From assembly GCA_002297815.1 (NCBI GenBank), contig DBKH01000054.1:1-8267 (forward strand): a stretch of DNA of 8,267 bases. The letters are read 5' to 3'. Below are positions 1 to 6,977 of this stretch, piece by piece; within the stretch, counting starts at the first letter, position 1; each line of letters begins with the position of its first letter. The stretch is from Bacteroidales bacterium UBA755 (lineage in GTDB: Bacteria > Bacteroidota > Bacteroidia > Bacteroidales > UBA932). A program made the position numbers and the translations under genes. The notes beneath the pieces are model-generated. The model searched no databases. It saw only the letters and a list, made by a program, of their open reading frames with translations, and was not told where the DNA came from.

Positions 1-3000
1 GCAGCACCATGAGCGGAGATCTTACCGGAACTGTCTTTTCTGCATTGCCGTAAGTGCCATCCTTGGCGGCCACAAGCATTACCCTCACGCTGCCTACATA
101 CATGGGCAGTTTCATCTTGTGAGTGGTCGAACCGCTCTGGAGCGTGAATGGCCCGATAAACTTGACAACCGGGTTGAACCTGTTGTCTTTTTTCGCGCCG
201 ACAATCAGATTCTCGTCGCCTCCGATGCTGAACATAGGTGAAAACCTTCCGCTGTAGGCTCCGATGACATCGTCGTAGAGATCCCATGTGCTGACACCGA
301 GCGCCTCTCTTGCATACATGGCATTCCAAGGGTCGGGGGTCTTGAATGCGGTGAGATCAAGAAGCCCCTCGTCCACTACCGCGATCGTGTAGGTCATCGG
401 CTTACCGTTTTTCTCCTTGACCTTTATGGTGAAGTCCTCCTCCGGACGCAGCACATCAGGCATGCTGATTACCGGCTCAAGATGCGAATCCTTGTCGTTG
501 ACCATGGCCGGGCGCACGCCGTAAAGTCTTATCGGCAAGTCGTTGCCGGATTTGTCATGAGGCTGGACAAGAGTCACATGGATGTAGAAATTTGGCGCCA
601 TGTCCGGGGTCACCTTGAATGAATATGTCACATCATCCTCTCCGGAAGTCTTCACCCAGGTTCTGGACAGGACTTTTCTGGAATTTTCCAGAGAAACCAG
701 TGCCTGTCCCTTTGACGCGGCAGGTATGTACACCGTCACAGTCTCGCCCACATCGTAGGAATCCTTGTCTGTTGAGAATGAAAGCATAGTGAGCGCGTCC
801 GGGTCGGTCTTTGATGATCTTCCTCTGTAGGAAGGCCAGTCGACATATATGATGTCCCCTGAGACATGTCCGCTTTCGGTGTCGGTCACTATCACGAGAT
901 AGCGTCCCCAGTCCGGATAGTCCACCCTGAACGGGATGGAAATGTCTTCGCTCCCGGAATTCATTGATCCAGAGGTGACCACATTGGCTGAAGGGCTGTT
1001 GACATAGGAATCAAGACTCTCTGAACGGCTTTCCCACCACCAGCTCCATTTCATTTTGTAGATTGAATATCTCAGTTTGTGTCCTTTTACCCTCTTTCCG
1101 TTCTTGTCGACCACAGCGACATCTATCCTATAGTCCTTGTCGGTTTCAAGGTATCTGCTGTGACCCGCTTGGGGAATTTTCACTCCGACGTATGATGAAT
1201 ATGGTGAGTACGGAATCGACACAGCGTTGAAGCTGACATCCCCGCCTTGTTCCTCGACCGAGACCACTATGTCCGCCCTCAGCATCCCGGGAGCGCCGGC
1301 AGCCTGAGGCATCTCCACATTCAGCCTTGCCTGTCCGTTCTGGTCGAGCCTGGTGTCGATAAGCTCATGTTCGCTGGAAGAAAACTCGGACAACGGGTTT
1401 GTGAATGTGTAGCCATCGAATCCCTTGAAGGTCGAGCTCCCTTTCTGAAGTGTCATGCTGACTTTCGCTCTCAGACCGGCGGCAGGCGGGCCTGTAAGCC
1501 AACAGGAGGCGATGCCAGCAGGAATCGTACGTCCTCCCTCAATCACATTCTTGCCAAAATCAAGGCTTATTTTCAATCTGTTAGGTTTGATGCTTTCGAT
1601 TCTCAACGCCTTGTGGAAAGAAGCTCCGCCGATTTTGAAATAGGCATGCCATGTCCCGGTAGGATCATCAGATTTGGTCGGAATGTCGAAAATGTAGAAC
1701 CCGTTTTTGCCATTGCTGTTGATCTGCTTCGTGTAGAATTGTCCTTCCGGTGTGTAAATCTCCAGAATTGTCGGATGGTTGTCAGGGATCTTGTTCTCCT
1801 TGTCTTCCAGAATCAAGGTGACGTGGAGCGTGTCTCCAGGTCTCCATACCCCTCTTTCTCCGTAGATGAAAGCCTTGAGTCCCTTTTCCAAAGTCTTTCC
1901 ACCGACATCGAACCGGCTCAGGGATTTCTGTTCGCCTTCGGTCACCTTCAGGTAGCTGGTGGCTCCGCCTCTTTTCGCAACCACGACGAACGGCTTTCCT
2001 TTAAGGATAATTTCTGCCATCCCGTCAGTACCTGTCTTGGCATAGCCGATCTCTTTCAACTGGTAGCTGTAGACGCATAGTTCGGCGTTGAAAACAGGGT
2101 CTGTCGAGAGAATGTCGCTCACACTGACCCAAATCCTGTCTCCGCCTGAGTACTTTGCTATCACTCCGAGATTGGATGTGAGAAGGTTGATGGCCGGGAA
2201 CCTTTCGTCGTCCATGTAGTAGGTAGGCTTGAGAGGGTTGTCCCTGTCTTTCCAGGTGTAGTTCTCCCAGTCGTAGAAACTGTCATAATAGTCAGGGTAA
2301 GGCTTGTCCCACTCCTCGTCATCTTCTTCCGTGATGCCCTCGGACGAGATGTTCACCATCTTGTCCGTAGGAGTCCCGCTCTTGAAGGAATCCCTTTTCC
2401 CATAGAGGGAATATTCCTGTTTGAATGACAGTCTTATGCGGTAGATGGCTCCTGGCTCCTGCTTGAACAAGCCTGAGAGGTCAACCGAATAATCCTGCCA
2501 TTTGTGCAGATTCTTGGAAGGGTCTGAGTCCAGTCGAACGCAACTCTTATAGACAAGGCGTCCGCATCGACGTAAGGAGTTGTCTCCAGAGAGGGTGTTA
2601 TCTTGTAGGAATGTGAGGACATTCGCTTCGTAGATGTGAATGACGCTGATGTCAACCGCACTGAGATTCACTGCCTTGAACGGAAGAATGAGTTCCTTTG
2701 AGTTGGGAAGGACTGTGCCGGAGATCGGAATCTCAACCGCAGGCTTAGGCTCGGTAGCTGAGAATGCTTTTGAATATTCCACCCCAAGTCTTTCTCCGTC
2801 ATGGCTTTTTACGGTCTCGGAAATCCGGAGAGAGACAGCTCCGTCAGTGGGATTCTCGTAGAATATTTTAGCATGAGCGTTTTCTGTCTGGACATAGTAA
2901 CGTCCAACCCCTTCCAACTGGAACAGTCCAGAGTTGTCGGCCACATCAGCTAAGGCCTCTGTAAAATAGATGTCGATGAAAGGTTCGTCATCTTCGACCA

Positions 3001-3751
3001 TCTCTGCACTCAGGACTTTGAAGTTACCTGTGGCAGGGATGGTGAGCTCCAACCTTGAGTCAGTCACGAATCCGGTGTCTCTTGGCTTCAACTTGACAGT
3101 CAAGAGCCTGTCCTCGGTACCTCTAGGCAGATTGATTATCTCAAAATGAAAATCCTTAGGATTTGTTCCTGCTGTGATGTTTACCTCCGCGCTATGGTCT
3201 GTGTAGGCATATTCAAACATCGTCTGGACTTTTTCAAGAGGTAGTTCCTCTGTCAGAGAGATTGTGCCTTCGACACTTGCCATGTCTTTGGATGCTGCGG
3301 TTATTGTGATTTCATCCAGTGACAGCACCGCTTCCTTGATTGCGACTAAAAACTTGAAGGTGAATTTTTTAAACTTCTTGTCACCGACTTTTTGGATTTT
3401 ATCTAATCGAAGTTTTCCGGTGTAGGATTGTCCCGGCTTCAGAGCTCCGCTGCCAGGAATGAACTCTATGGTGTTTTTTGAAATCCATCTTGCATTACCT
3501 TTCACTGATGGGGTGAATGTTAATATCCCATCTTTCAGGTCCGCTCCGGGAATGGCGTCTTGGATGTCCGAAGCCAATTCCACTCGGATGGTAGATTTGT
3601 CGGAAATGATGCCACCTGTGTAGGCCTTAATAAAGGTGGCAAACTCGGTGCTTTGCCCTTTAGACCTGCCAAAGCGGCTGCATGATGAATATGCTGTTGT
3701 CAGCAGAATTGCTGACATTATCATTGCTATAATTCTTATGTGTGATCTCAT
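1..3751 (-). CDS. alpha-2-macroglobulin family lipoprotein, N-terminal 1,250 codons (truncated by window edge)
   Basis: The reading frame is open without a stop from the ATG at 3751 to the left edge; I checked every codon. Residues 1-24 look like a lipoprotein signal: basic start (MRSHIR), hydrophobic stretch, then AYSSC with the candidate lipidated Cys at 24; the -3 Tyr makes the lipobox non-canonical. Residues about 35-135 resemble a first macroglobulin (MG1-like) domain. GVWRPGD at 634-640 opens the MG2 domain (A2M_N). A Trp-rich patch (W902, W904-906) and a bait-region-like domain (about 985-1095) follow, then VDEGLLDLT (1126-1134) with FKTPDPW (1136-1142), characteristic of bacterial A2Ms. 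From about 1200 the A2M domain begins (YVGSVRVMLVAA). An acidic/aromatic stretch lies at 475-500. Family members are usually about 1,650-1,950 residues, so roughly a third is missing, including any thioester (CxEQ) site; its presence cannot be judged. The family role is protease trapping at the envelope; the role here is inferred. It is divergent from groES. Confidence 0.93.
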   Translation of the reverse strand, partial: MRSHIRIIAMIMSAILLTTAYSSCSRFGRSKGQSTEFATFIKAYTGGIISDKSTIRVELASDIQDAIPGADLKDGILTFTPSVKGNARWISKNTIEFIPGSGALKPGQSYTGKLRLDKIQKVGDKKFKKFTFKFLVAIKEAVLSLDEITITAASKDMASVEGTISLTEELPLEKVQTMFEYAYTDHSAEVNITAGTNPKDFHFEIINLPRGTEDRLLTVKLKPRDTGFVTDSRLELTIPATGNFKVLSAEMVEDDEPFIDIYFTEALADVADNSGLFQLEGVGRYYVQTENAHAKIFYENPTDGAVSLRISETVKSHDGERLGVEYSKAFSATEPKPAVEIPISGTVLPNSKELILPFKAVNLSAVDISVIHIYEANVLTFLQDNTLSGDNSLRRCGRLVYKSCVRLDSDPSKNLHKWQDYSVDLSGLFKQEPGAIYRIRLSFKQEYSLYGKRDSFKSGTPTDKMVNISSEGITEEDDEEWDKPYPDYYDSFYDWENYTWKDRDNPLKPTYYMDDERFPAINLLTSNLGVIAKYSGGDRIWVSVSDILSTDPVFNAELCVYSYQLKEIGYAKTGTDGMAEIILKGKPFVVVAKRGGATSYLKVTEGEQKSLSRFDVGGKTLEKGLKAFIYGERGVWRPGDTLHVTLILEDKENKIPDNHPTILEIYTPEGQFYTKQINSNGKNGFYIFDIPTKSDDPTGTWHAYFKIGGASFHKALRIESIKPNRLKISLDFGKNVIEGGRTIPAGIASCWLTGPPAAGLRAKVSMTLQKGSSTFKGFDGYTFTNPLSEFSSSEHELIDTRLDQNGQARLNVEMPQAAGAPGMLRADIVVSVEEQGGDVSFNAVSIPYSPYSSYVGVKIPQAGHSRYLETDKDYRIDVAVVDKNGKRVKGHKLRYSIYKMKWSWWWESRSESLDSYVNSPSANVVTSGSMNSGSEDISIPFRVDYPDWGRYLVIVTDTESGHVSGDIIYVDWPSYRGRSSKTDPDALTMLSFSTDKDSYDVGETVTVYIPAASKGQALVSLENSRKVLSRTWVKTSGEDDVTYSFKVTPDMAPNFYIHVTLVQPHDKSGNDLPIRLYGVRPAMVNDKDSHLEPVISMPDVLRPEEDFTIKVKEKNGKPMTYTIAVVDEGLLDLTAFKTPDPWNAMYAREALGVSTWDLYDDVIGAYSGRFSPMFSIGGDENLIVGAKKDNRFNPVVKFIGPFTLQSGSTTHKMKLPMYVGSVRVMLVAAKDGTYGNAEKTVPVRSPLMVL

Positions 3752-3776
3752 AACTATACCTATAATATATAAAGTT

Positions 3777-3808
3777 CAAATTTATAAATTCTTTTTCGTA
3801 TTCACAAA
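3777..3808 (-). promoter_or_regulatory. Bacteroidetes-type promoter for the macroglobulin gene
   Basis: Read on the minus strand, the -33 element TTTG (3808-3805) and the -7 element TAAATTTG (3784-3777) are separated by exactly 20 bases. This fits the known Bacteroides consensus TTTG-N19-21-TAnnTTTG with no mismatch. Transcription would start near 3770, leaving an A/T-rich leader of about 20 bases before the ATG at 3751, with no Shine-Dalgarno sequence. The ATG chosen for the gene agrees with this spacing. Confidence 0.75.
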
Positions 3809-3833
3809 AGCTATGACGTTCGTAAGGGAGTAA

Positions 3834-3846
3834 TGACAATTTGTCA
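3834..3846. promoter_or_regulatory. 13-bp perfect palindrome, candidate operator between divergent promoters
   Basis: TGACAA-T-TTGTCA is a perfect 6-1-6 inverted repeat in the divergent macroglobulin/groES intergenic region. Its right half overlaps the TTTG (3840-3843) proposed as the -33 element of groES, and its left end lies 26 bases upstream of the macroglobulin -33 element. This is where a dimeric regulator could act on one or both genes. It does not match the CIRCE/HrcA operator that controls groE in many other bacteria. The regulator is unknown, and a site this short can arise by chance. Confidence 0.4.
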
Positions 3847-3872
3847 GTATTCTTTCGATGGCACATCCTTTG
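3840..3872 (+). promoter_or_regulatory. candidate groESL promoter
   Basis: TTTG (3840-3843), 21 bases, then ATCCTTTG (3865-3872) keeps the spacing and the TTTG of the Bacteroides consensus, but the first two bases of the -7 box are AT instead of TA. A second possible -7 box, TGATTTTG (3871-3878), has only one mismatch but lacks a -33 element at proper spacing. Transcription would start around 3879-3886, giving a leader of about 50-60 bases that includes the hairpin at 3888-3905. The non-consensus -7 may mean control by an alternative sigma factor or an activator, which is inference. Confidence 0.4.
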
Positions 3873-3887
3873 ATTTTGGGTTTGTGT

Positions 3888-3905
3888 CTCCGGAGTGAGC
3901 CGGAG
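3888..3905 (+). promoter_or_regulatory. GC-rich hairpin in the probable groES 5' leader
   Basis: CTCCGG (3888-3893), loop AGTGAG, CCGGAG (3900-3905) form a perfect 6-bp stem, nearly all G-C, in an otherwise A/T-rich region. It lies 32 bases before the groES ATG, near the predicted 5' end of the mRNA. No T-run follows, so it is not a terminator. The 3' arm with the next base reads GGAGG, a Shine-Dalgarno-like string, but it is too far from the ATG to act as a normal ribosome site. It could stabilise the 5' end or respond to temperature; neither is shown. Confidence 0.45.
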
Positions 3906-3937
3906 GTAAGATTAAAAACAATTAAATACTTTATATC

Positions 3938-4204
3938 ATGATTAAACCATTGGCAGATAGAGTCTTGGTTGAGCCTAAAGAGGCTGAGACAAAGACAGCT
4001 TCAGGTCTTTATATTCCTGACACAGCAAAGGAAAAACCTCAAGAAGGGAAGGTAATAGCTGTAGGTCCTGGTAAGAAGGATGAACCTATGGAAGTAAAAG
4101 TTGGTGATGAGGTTATGTATGGCAAATATGCTGGCACAGAGGTAACTGTTGAAGGCAAGAAATATCTCATTGTGAAGCAGTCAGACATTTTGGCTATTCT
4201 GTAA
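3938..4204 (+). CDS. groES: co-chaperonin GroES (Hsp10)
   Basis: The product is an 88-residue GroES, slightly shorter than the usual 94-97. It forms the heptameric lid that closes the GroEL cavity during ATP-driven folding in the cytoplasm. The start, MIKPLADRVLVEP, is the conserved first beta strand. The mobile loop spans about residues 16-34, with the hydrophobic GroEL-contacting segment GLYI (23-26). GKVIAVGPG (37-45) and VGDEVMYGKYAGTEV (55-69) are family hallmarks, and the C-terminus ends ILAIL. The leader before the ATG (AATACTTTATATC) is A/T-rich with no Shine-Dalgarno sequence, normal for this phylum. The stop is 22 bases before groEL, so the two are cotranscribed. Confidence 0.98.
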   Translation: MIKPLADRVLVEPKEAETKTASGLYIPDTAKEKPQEGKVIAVGPGKKDEPMEVKVGDEVMYGKYAGTEVTVEGKKYLIVKQSDILAIL

Positions 4205-4212
4205 TTATTATT

Positions 4213-4218
4213 AGGAGG
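4213..4218 (+). promoter_or_regulatory. strong Shine-Dalgarno sequence before groEL
   Basis: AGGAGG ends 8 bases before the groEL ATG at 4227, an ideal position, and it confirms that start. It is notable because Bacteroidetes genes mostly lack Shine-Dalgarno sequences, and none of the other four starts in this window has one. Confidence 0.85.
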
Positions 4219-4226
4219 AATTCATT

Positions 4227-5849
4227 ATGGCAAAAGAAATAAAATTTGATGTTGATGTCCGCTCTAAGATGAAAGAAGGAGCTGATGCTCTAGCGGATGC
4301 TGTAAAGGTCACTCTTGGTCCTAAAGGACGTAATGTTGTGATCGATAAGAAATTTGGTGCGCCTCAGGTAACAAAGGATGGTGTTACTGTTGCAAAAGAG
4401 GTAGAACTCGCTGACAGGTATGCCAACATGGGTGCACAGATGGTTAAGGAAGTTGCTTCCAAGACCAACGAGCAGGCTGGTGATGGTACCACGACCGCTA
4501 CTGTTCTCGCTCAGGCTATTATCAACGTTGGCTTGAAGAACGTAACAGCTGGTGCTAACCCAATGGATTTGAAGAGAGGTATTGACAAAGCAGTTGCTGC
4601 CGTTGTCGCTGAACTCAAGAAAAACAGCAAGAAGGTTGGCACTGACTATTCTAAGGTAGAGCAGGTCGGCACTATCTCTGCCAACAATGATGCGGCCATC
4701 GGTAAACTCATTGCTGATGCCATGTCTAAAGTCAAGGGTGATGGAGTAATCACTGTTGAGGAGGCCAAGGGCACTGAGACTGAGGTCAAGGTTGTCGAGG
4801 GTATGCAGTTCGACAGAGGTTACATCTCTCCTTACTTCATGACTAATTCCGACAAATTGGAGGCTGTTCTGGATGACGCTTCTGTCCTTATCTGCGACAA
4901 GAAGATCTCCACAATGAAGGATCTGCTTCCTATCCTTGAGCCTATCGCTCGTGAGGGAAGGTCACTTTTGATCATTGCTGAAGATGTTGATGGTGAAGCT
5001 CTTACTACTTTGGTTGTCAACAAACTGCGTGGAACTCTTAAGATTGCTGCTGTCAAGGCTCCTGGTTTCGGAGATCGCCGCAAGGAAATGCTTCAGGACA
5101 TCGCCACCCTTACCGGTGCCATCGTTGTGTCAGAGGAAAGAGGGTTCACACTTGAGAACACGACTCCAGACATGCTCGGTAAGGCCGAGAAGGTCACCAT
5201 AACCAAGGACAACACCACTATTGTAGGCGGAGCTGGTGACAAGGATGCCATCGCAGATAGAGTCGCTCAAATCCGCAAGCAGATTGAGAACACAACATCT
5301 GACTACGACAAGGAAAAACTTCAGGAAAGACTTGGCAAATTGGCCGGTGGAGTCGCTGTTCTTTACGTAGGTGCGGGCTCAGAGATTGAGATGAAGGAGA
5401 AGAAAGACAGGGTTGAGGACGCTCTTAATGCTACTCGTGCTGCCGTTGAGGAAGGTTATCTTCCAGGAGGTGGAGTTTCCTACATCCGTGCTGCTGAGGC
5501 TTTGAAGAGCCTTAAGGGAGATAACGAGGACGAGACCACAGGTATCCACATTATTGCACGTGCCATCGAGGAGCCTCTCCGTCAGATTGCTCAGAATGCA
5601 GGTGTTGACGGAAGTGTCATCATCCAGAAGATTCGCGAGAATAATGGGGACTTCGGTTACAACGCACGTACGGATGAGTATGTGAATATGCTTGAAGCTG
5701 GTGTAATTGATCCTACGAAGGTTGCTCGTGTGGCTCTTGAGAACGCTGCCTCTGTTGCCGGAATGTTCCTTACCACAGAATGTGGCATCGTTGACATCCC
5801 TGAGAAAGAGCCTGCTGCTCCAGCTATGCCTGCGGGCGGAATGATGTAA
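4227..5849 (+). CDS. groEL: chaperonin GroEL (Hsp60)
   Basis: The product is a 540-residue type I chaperonin, of normal length (E. coli 548). It forms a double heptameric ring that encloses unfolded proteins and folds them with ATP and GroES. Visible landmarks are the nucleotide-binding TLGPKGRNVV (29-38), D51 (E. coli D52), GDGTTTATVLA (85-95) with D86 (E. coli D87), the apical domain (about 190-375) with VKAPGFGDRRK (276-286), the ATP-hydrolysis Asp D398 in VEDALNATRAAVEEG, and the cpn60 signature ending in PGGG (413-416). The tail is a short Met/Gly-rich end, PAGGMM, in place of repeated GGM units. All catalytic positions are intact. It is the second gene of the groES-groEL unit and is followed by an intrinsic terminator at 5883-5920. 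Confidence 0.99.
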   Translation: MAKEIKFDVDVRSKMKEGADALADAVKVTLGPKGRNVVIDKKFGAPQVTKDGVTVAKEVELADRYANMGAQMVKEVASKTNEQAGDGTTTATVLAQAIINVGLKNVTAGANPMDLKRGIDKAVAAVVAELKKNSKKVGTDYSKVEQVGTISANNDAAIGKLIADAMSKVKGDGVITVEEAKGTETEVKVVEGMQFDRGYISPYFMTNSDKLEAVLDDASVLICDKKISTMKDLLPILEPIAREGRSLLIIAEDVDGEALTTLVVNKLRGTLKIAAVKAPGFGDRRKEMLQDIATLTGAIVVSEERGFTLENTTPDMLGKAEKVTITKDNTTIVGGAGDKDAIADRVAQIRKQIENTTSDYDKEKLQERLGKLAGGVAVLYVGAGSEIEMKEKKDRVEDALNATRAAVEEGYLPGGGVSYIRAAEALKSLKGDNEDETTGIHIIARAIEEPLRQIAQNAGVDGSVIIQKIRENNGDFGYNARTDEYVNMLEAGVIDPTKVARVALENAASVAGMFLTTECGIVDIPEKEPAAPAMPAGGMM

Positions 5850-5882
5850 TAGAAAACGTTACATTTTAACTACTCATAACAG

Positions 5883-5920
5883 AAAAACGGGAACCATCAT
5901 CGGGTGGTCCCCGTTTTTTT
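5883..5920 (+). terminator. intrinsic terminator of groESL
   Basis: The stem pairs CGGG (5888-5891) with CCCG (5910-5913) and AACC-type bases (5893-5896) with TGGT (5905-5908), with one A-C mismatch and an 8-base loop (5897-5904). Seven T residues follow (5914-5920), and five A residues (5883-5887) can extend the stem. It begins 34 bases after the groEL stop and separates groESL from the sugar genes. Confidence 0.93.
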
Positions 5921-5948
5921 GTGCTTACATATTAAAATTGTGACGTTT

Positions 5949-5980
5949 TTTGCCTATCTTTGGCCTTTGATATAATTTTG
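5949..5980 (+). promoter_or_regulatory. Bacteroidetes-type promoter for the kinase-permease unit
   Basis: TTTG (5949-5952), exactly 20 bases, then TAATTTTG (5973-5980) match the Bacteroides promoter consensus without mismatch. An additional -7-like TATCTTTG (5955-5962) lies inside the spacer but has no correctly spaced -33 element. Transcription would start at about 5987, 25 bases before the first possible ATG of the kinase. Confidence 0.72.
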
Positions 5981-5981
5981 C

Positions 5982-5995
5982 GCTAACGTTTTAGC
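5982..5995. promoter_or_regulatory. inverted repeat at the predicted transcription start, candidate operator
   Basis: GCTAA-CGTT-TTAGC is a perfect 5-bp inverted repeat with a 4-base spacer. It starts two bases after the -7 box, so it covers the predicted start point, a usual place for repressor binding. It contains AACGTT, reminiscent of the CG-centred operators of LacI-family sugar regulators, but symmetry around the CG is imperfect. No regulator gene is in the window. Confidence 0.3.
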
Positions 5996-6011
5996 ACTAG
6001 ATATATAGCCA

Positions 6012-6947
6012 ATGAATATTAATTTATCAAAGAATATGAAAAAAATACTGATTTTGGGGAGCAGCAACACGGACATGACCGTTAAGACTCCAACGTTGCC
6101 TGCCCCTGGTGAGACTGTCTTGGGAGGTGTATTTACCATGAGTGCCGGTGGAAAAGGAGCCAATCAGGCTGTCGCTGCAAAGAGGGTTGGTGGAGACGTT
6201 TCCTTTATATGCAAGGTTGGAAATGATGTTTTCGGTGACAACTCTATCAAACACTACCAAGATGAAGGGATTGACGTAAGTGGGATTCTGCGCTCGGACA
6301 AGCCTTCAGGTGTGGCCTTGATCACAGTTGACAATGCAGCTGAGAACTGCATCGTTGTAGCTTCCGGTGCTAATTTGGATTTTACAGATGAAGACATAAA
6401 GGCGTCCGAGGCCGCGCTTAAATCATGCGACATCCTTCTTCTTCAACTTGAAATTCCCGTTCAGACAGTTTTGAAAGCTGCTAAAATCGCCCATGAAGCA
6501 GGTGCCATGGTGGTGTTGAATCCGGCTCCTTATGCTGAACTTCCGGAGGAGATATTCAAATACATCTCTCTCTTCATCCCTAACGAGACGGAATTGTCTT
6601 CTTTCTCTGGTGTTCCAGTCACAGACAAAGAATCTGCTGCCAAAGCTGCCAATGTCCTTTTTAACAAGGGCGTTGGGAATATGATTGTGACGATGGGTAG
6701 CAAGGGTTCACTGATTCTTGACGGTGGGGAACCTTGCTTTGTTCAAGCTAGAAAAGTCAAGGCTGTTGACACCACCGGAGCAGGGGACACCTACTGTGGT
6801 TCAATCTGCGTGGCTCTCTCGGAAGGCAAGTCTTTGAAGGAGGCTGCTGAGTTTGCATCCGCTGTGTCTGCTCTATCCGTGACAAAGATGGGCGCCCAAA
6901 CAGCTATCCCGACTAGGGAGGAAGCGGAGGCTTTTATCGCTGAGTAA
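6012..6947 (+). CDS. rbsK: ribokinase (PfkB family carbohydrate kinase)
   Basis: This cytosolic kinase should convert D-ribose and ATP to ribose 5-phosphate, feeding the pentose phosphate pathway. The sequence follows ribokinase closely: GSSNTD (16-21), PAPGET (30-35), PfkB signature 1 AGGKGANQAVAAKRVGG (45-61), QLE (145-147) near the sugar site, NPAP (170-173), NETE (191-194), and signature 2 DTTGAGDTYCG (253-263) with catalytic base D259 in the GAGD anion hole. It is 311 residues from the ATG at 6012; E. coli RbsK has 309. An ATG at 6036 (MKKILILGSSN) has a more A-rich context and may be the true start, giving 303 residues; neither has a Shine-Dalgarno sequence. The permease gene follows 30 bases later, so the pair is probably one transcript. 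Another PfkB sugar specificity is possible. Confidence 0.9.
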   Translation: MNINLSKNMKKILILGSSNTDMTVKTPTLPAPGETVLGGVFTMSAGGKGANQAVAAKRVGGDVSFICKVGNDVFGDNSIKHYQDEGIDVSGILRSDKPSGVALITVDNAAENCIVVASGANLDFTDEDIKASEAALKSCDILLLQLEIPVQTVLKAAKIAHEAGAMVVLNPAPYAELPEEIFKYISLFIPNETELSSFSGVPVTDKESAAKAANVLFNKGVGNMIVTMGSKGSLILDGGEPCFVQARKVKAVDTTGAGDTYCGSICVALSEGKSLKEAAEFASAVSALSVTKMGAQTAIPTREEAEAFIAE

Positions 6948-6977
6948 TAATATTCATTTTAAATAACACTAATTATT

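Noticed and set aside
1247..2080. 277-codon plus-strand open frame
   Set aside because: It is exactly codon-aligned antisense to the macroglobulin gene, has no recognisable domain, and the minus-strand frame shows clear family motifs over the same bases.
2434..2861. Short open frames on both strands (2434-2661 minus, 2640-2861 plus) that could hint at a frameshift in the macroglobulin gene
   Set aside because: The macroglobulin frame was followed codon by codon through this stretch; it has no stop and keeps family-like sequence, so there is no frameshift.
3636..3866. Overlapping short frames across the macroglobulin start and intergenic region
   Set aside because: They overlap the signal peptide and promoter elements, have low-complexity A/T-driven composition and no family resemblance.
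4832..5202. Open frames inside groEL on both strands
   Set aside because: They are shadows of the strongly conserved groEL coding sequence.
5991..5999. Possible CIRCE (HrcA) half-site TTAGCACT
   Set aside because: Only one arm is present; no matching GAGTGCTAA follows at the required 9-base spacing, and it lies upstream of the sugar kinase, not groES.
5954..6260. Minus-strand frames over the start of the kinase gene
   Set aside because: They are antisense to the kinase or cover its promoter, and have no recognisable product.
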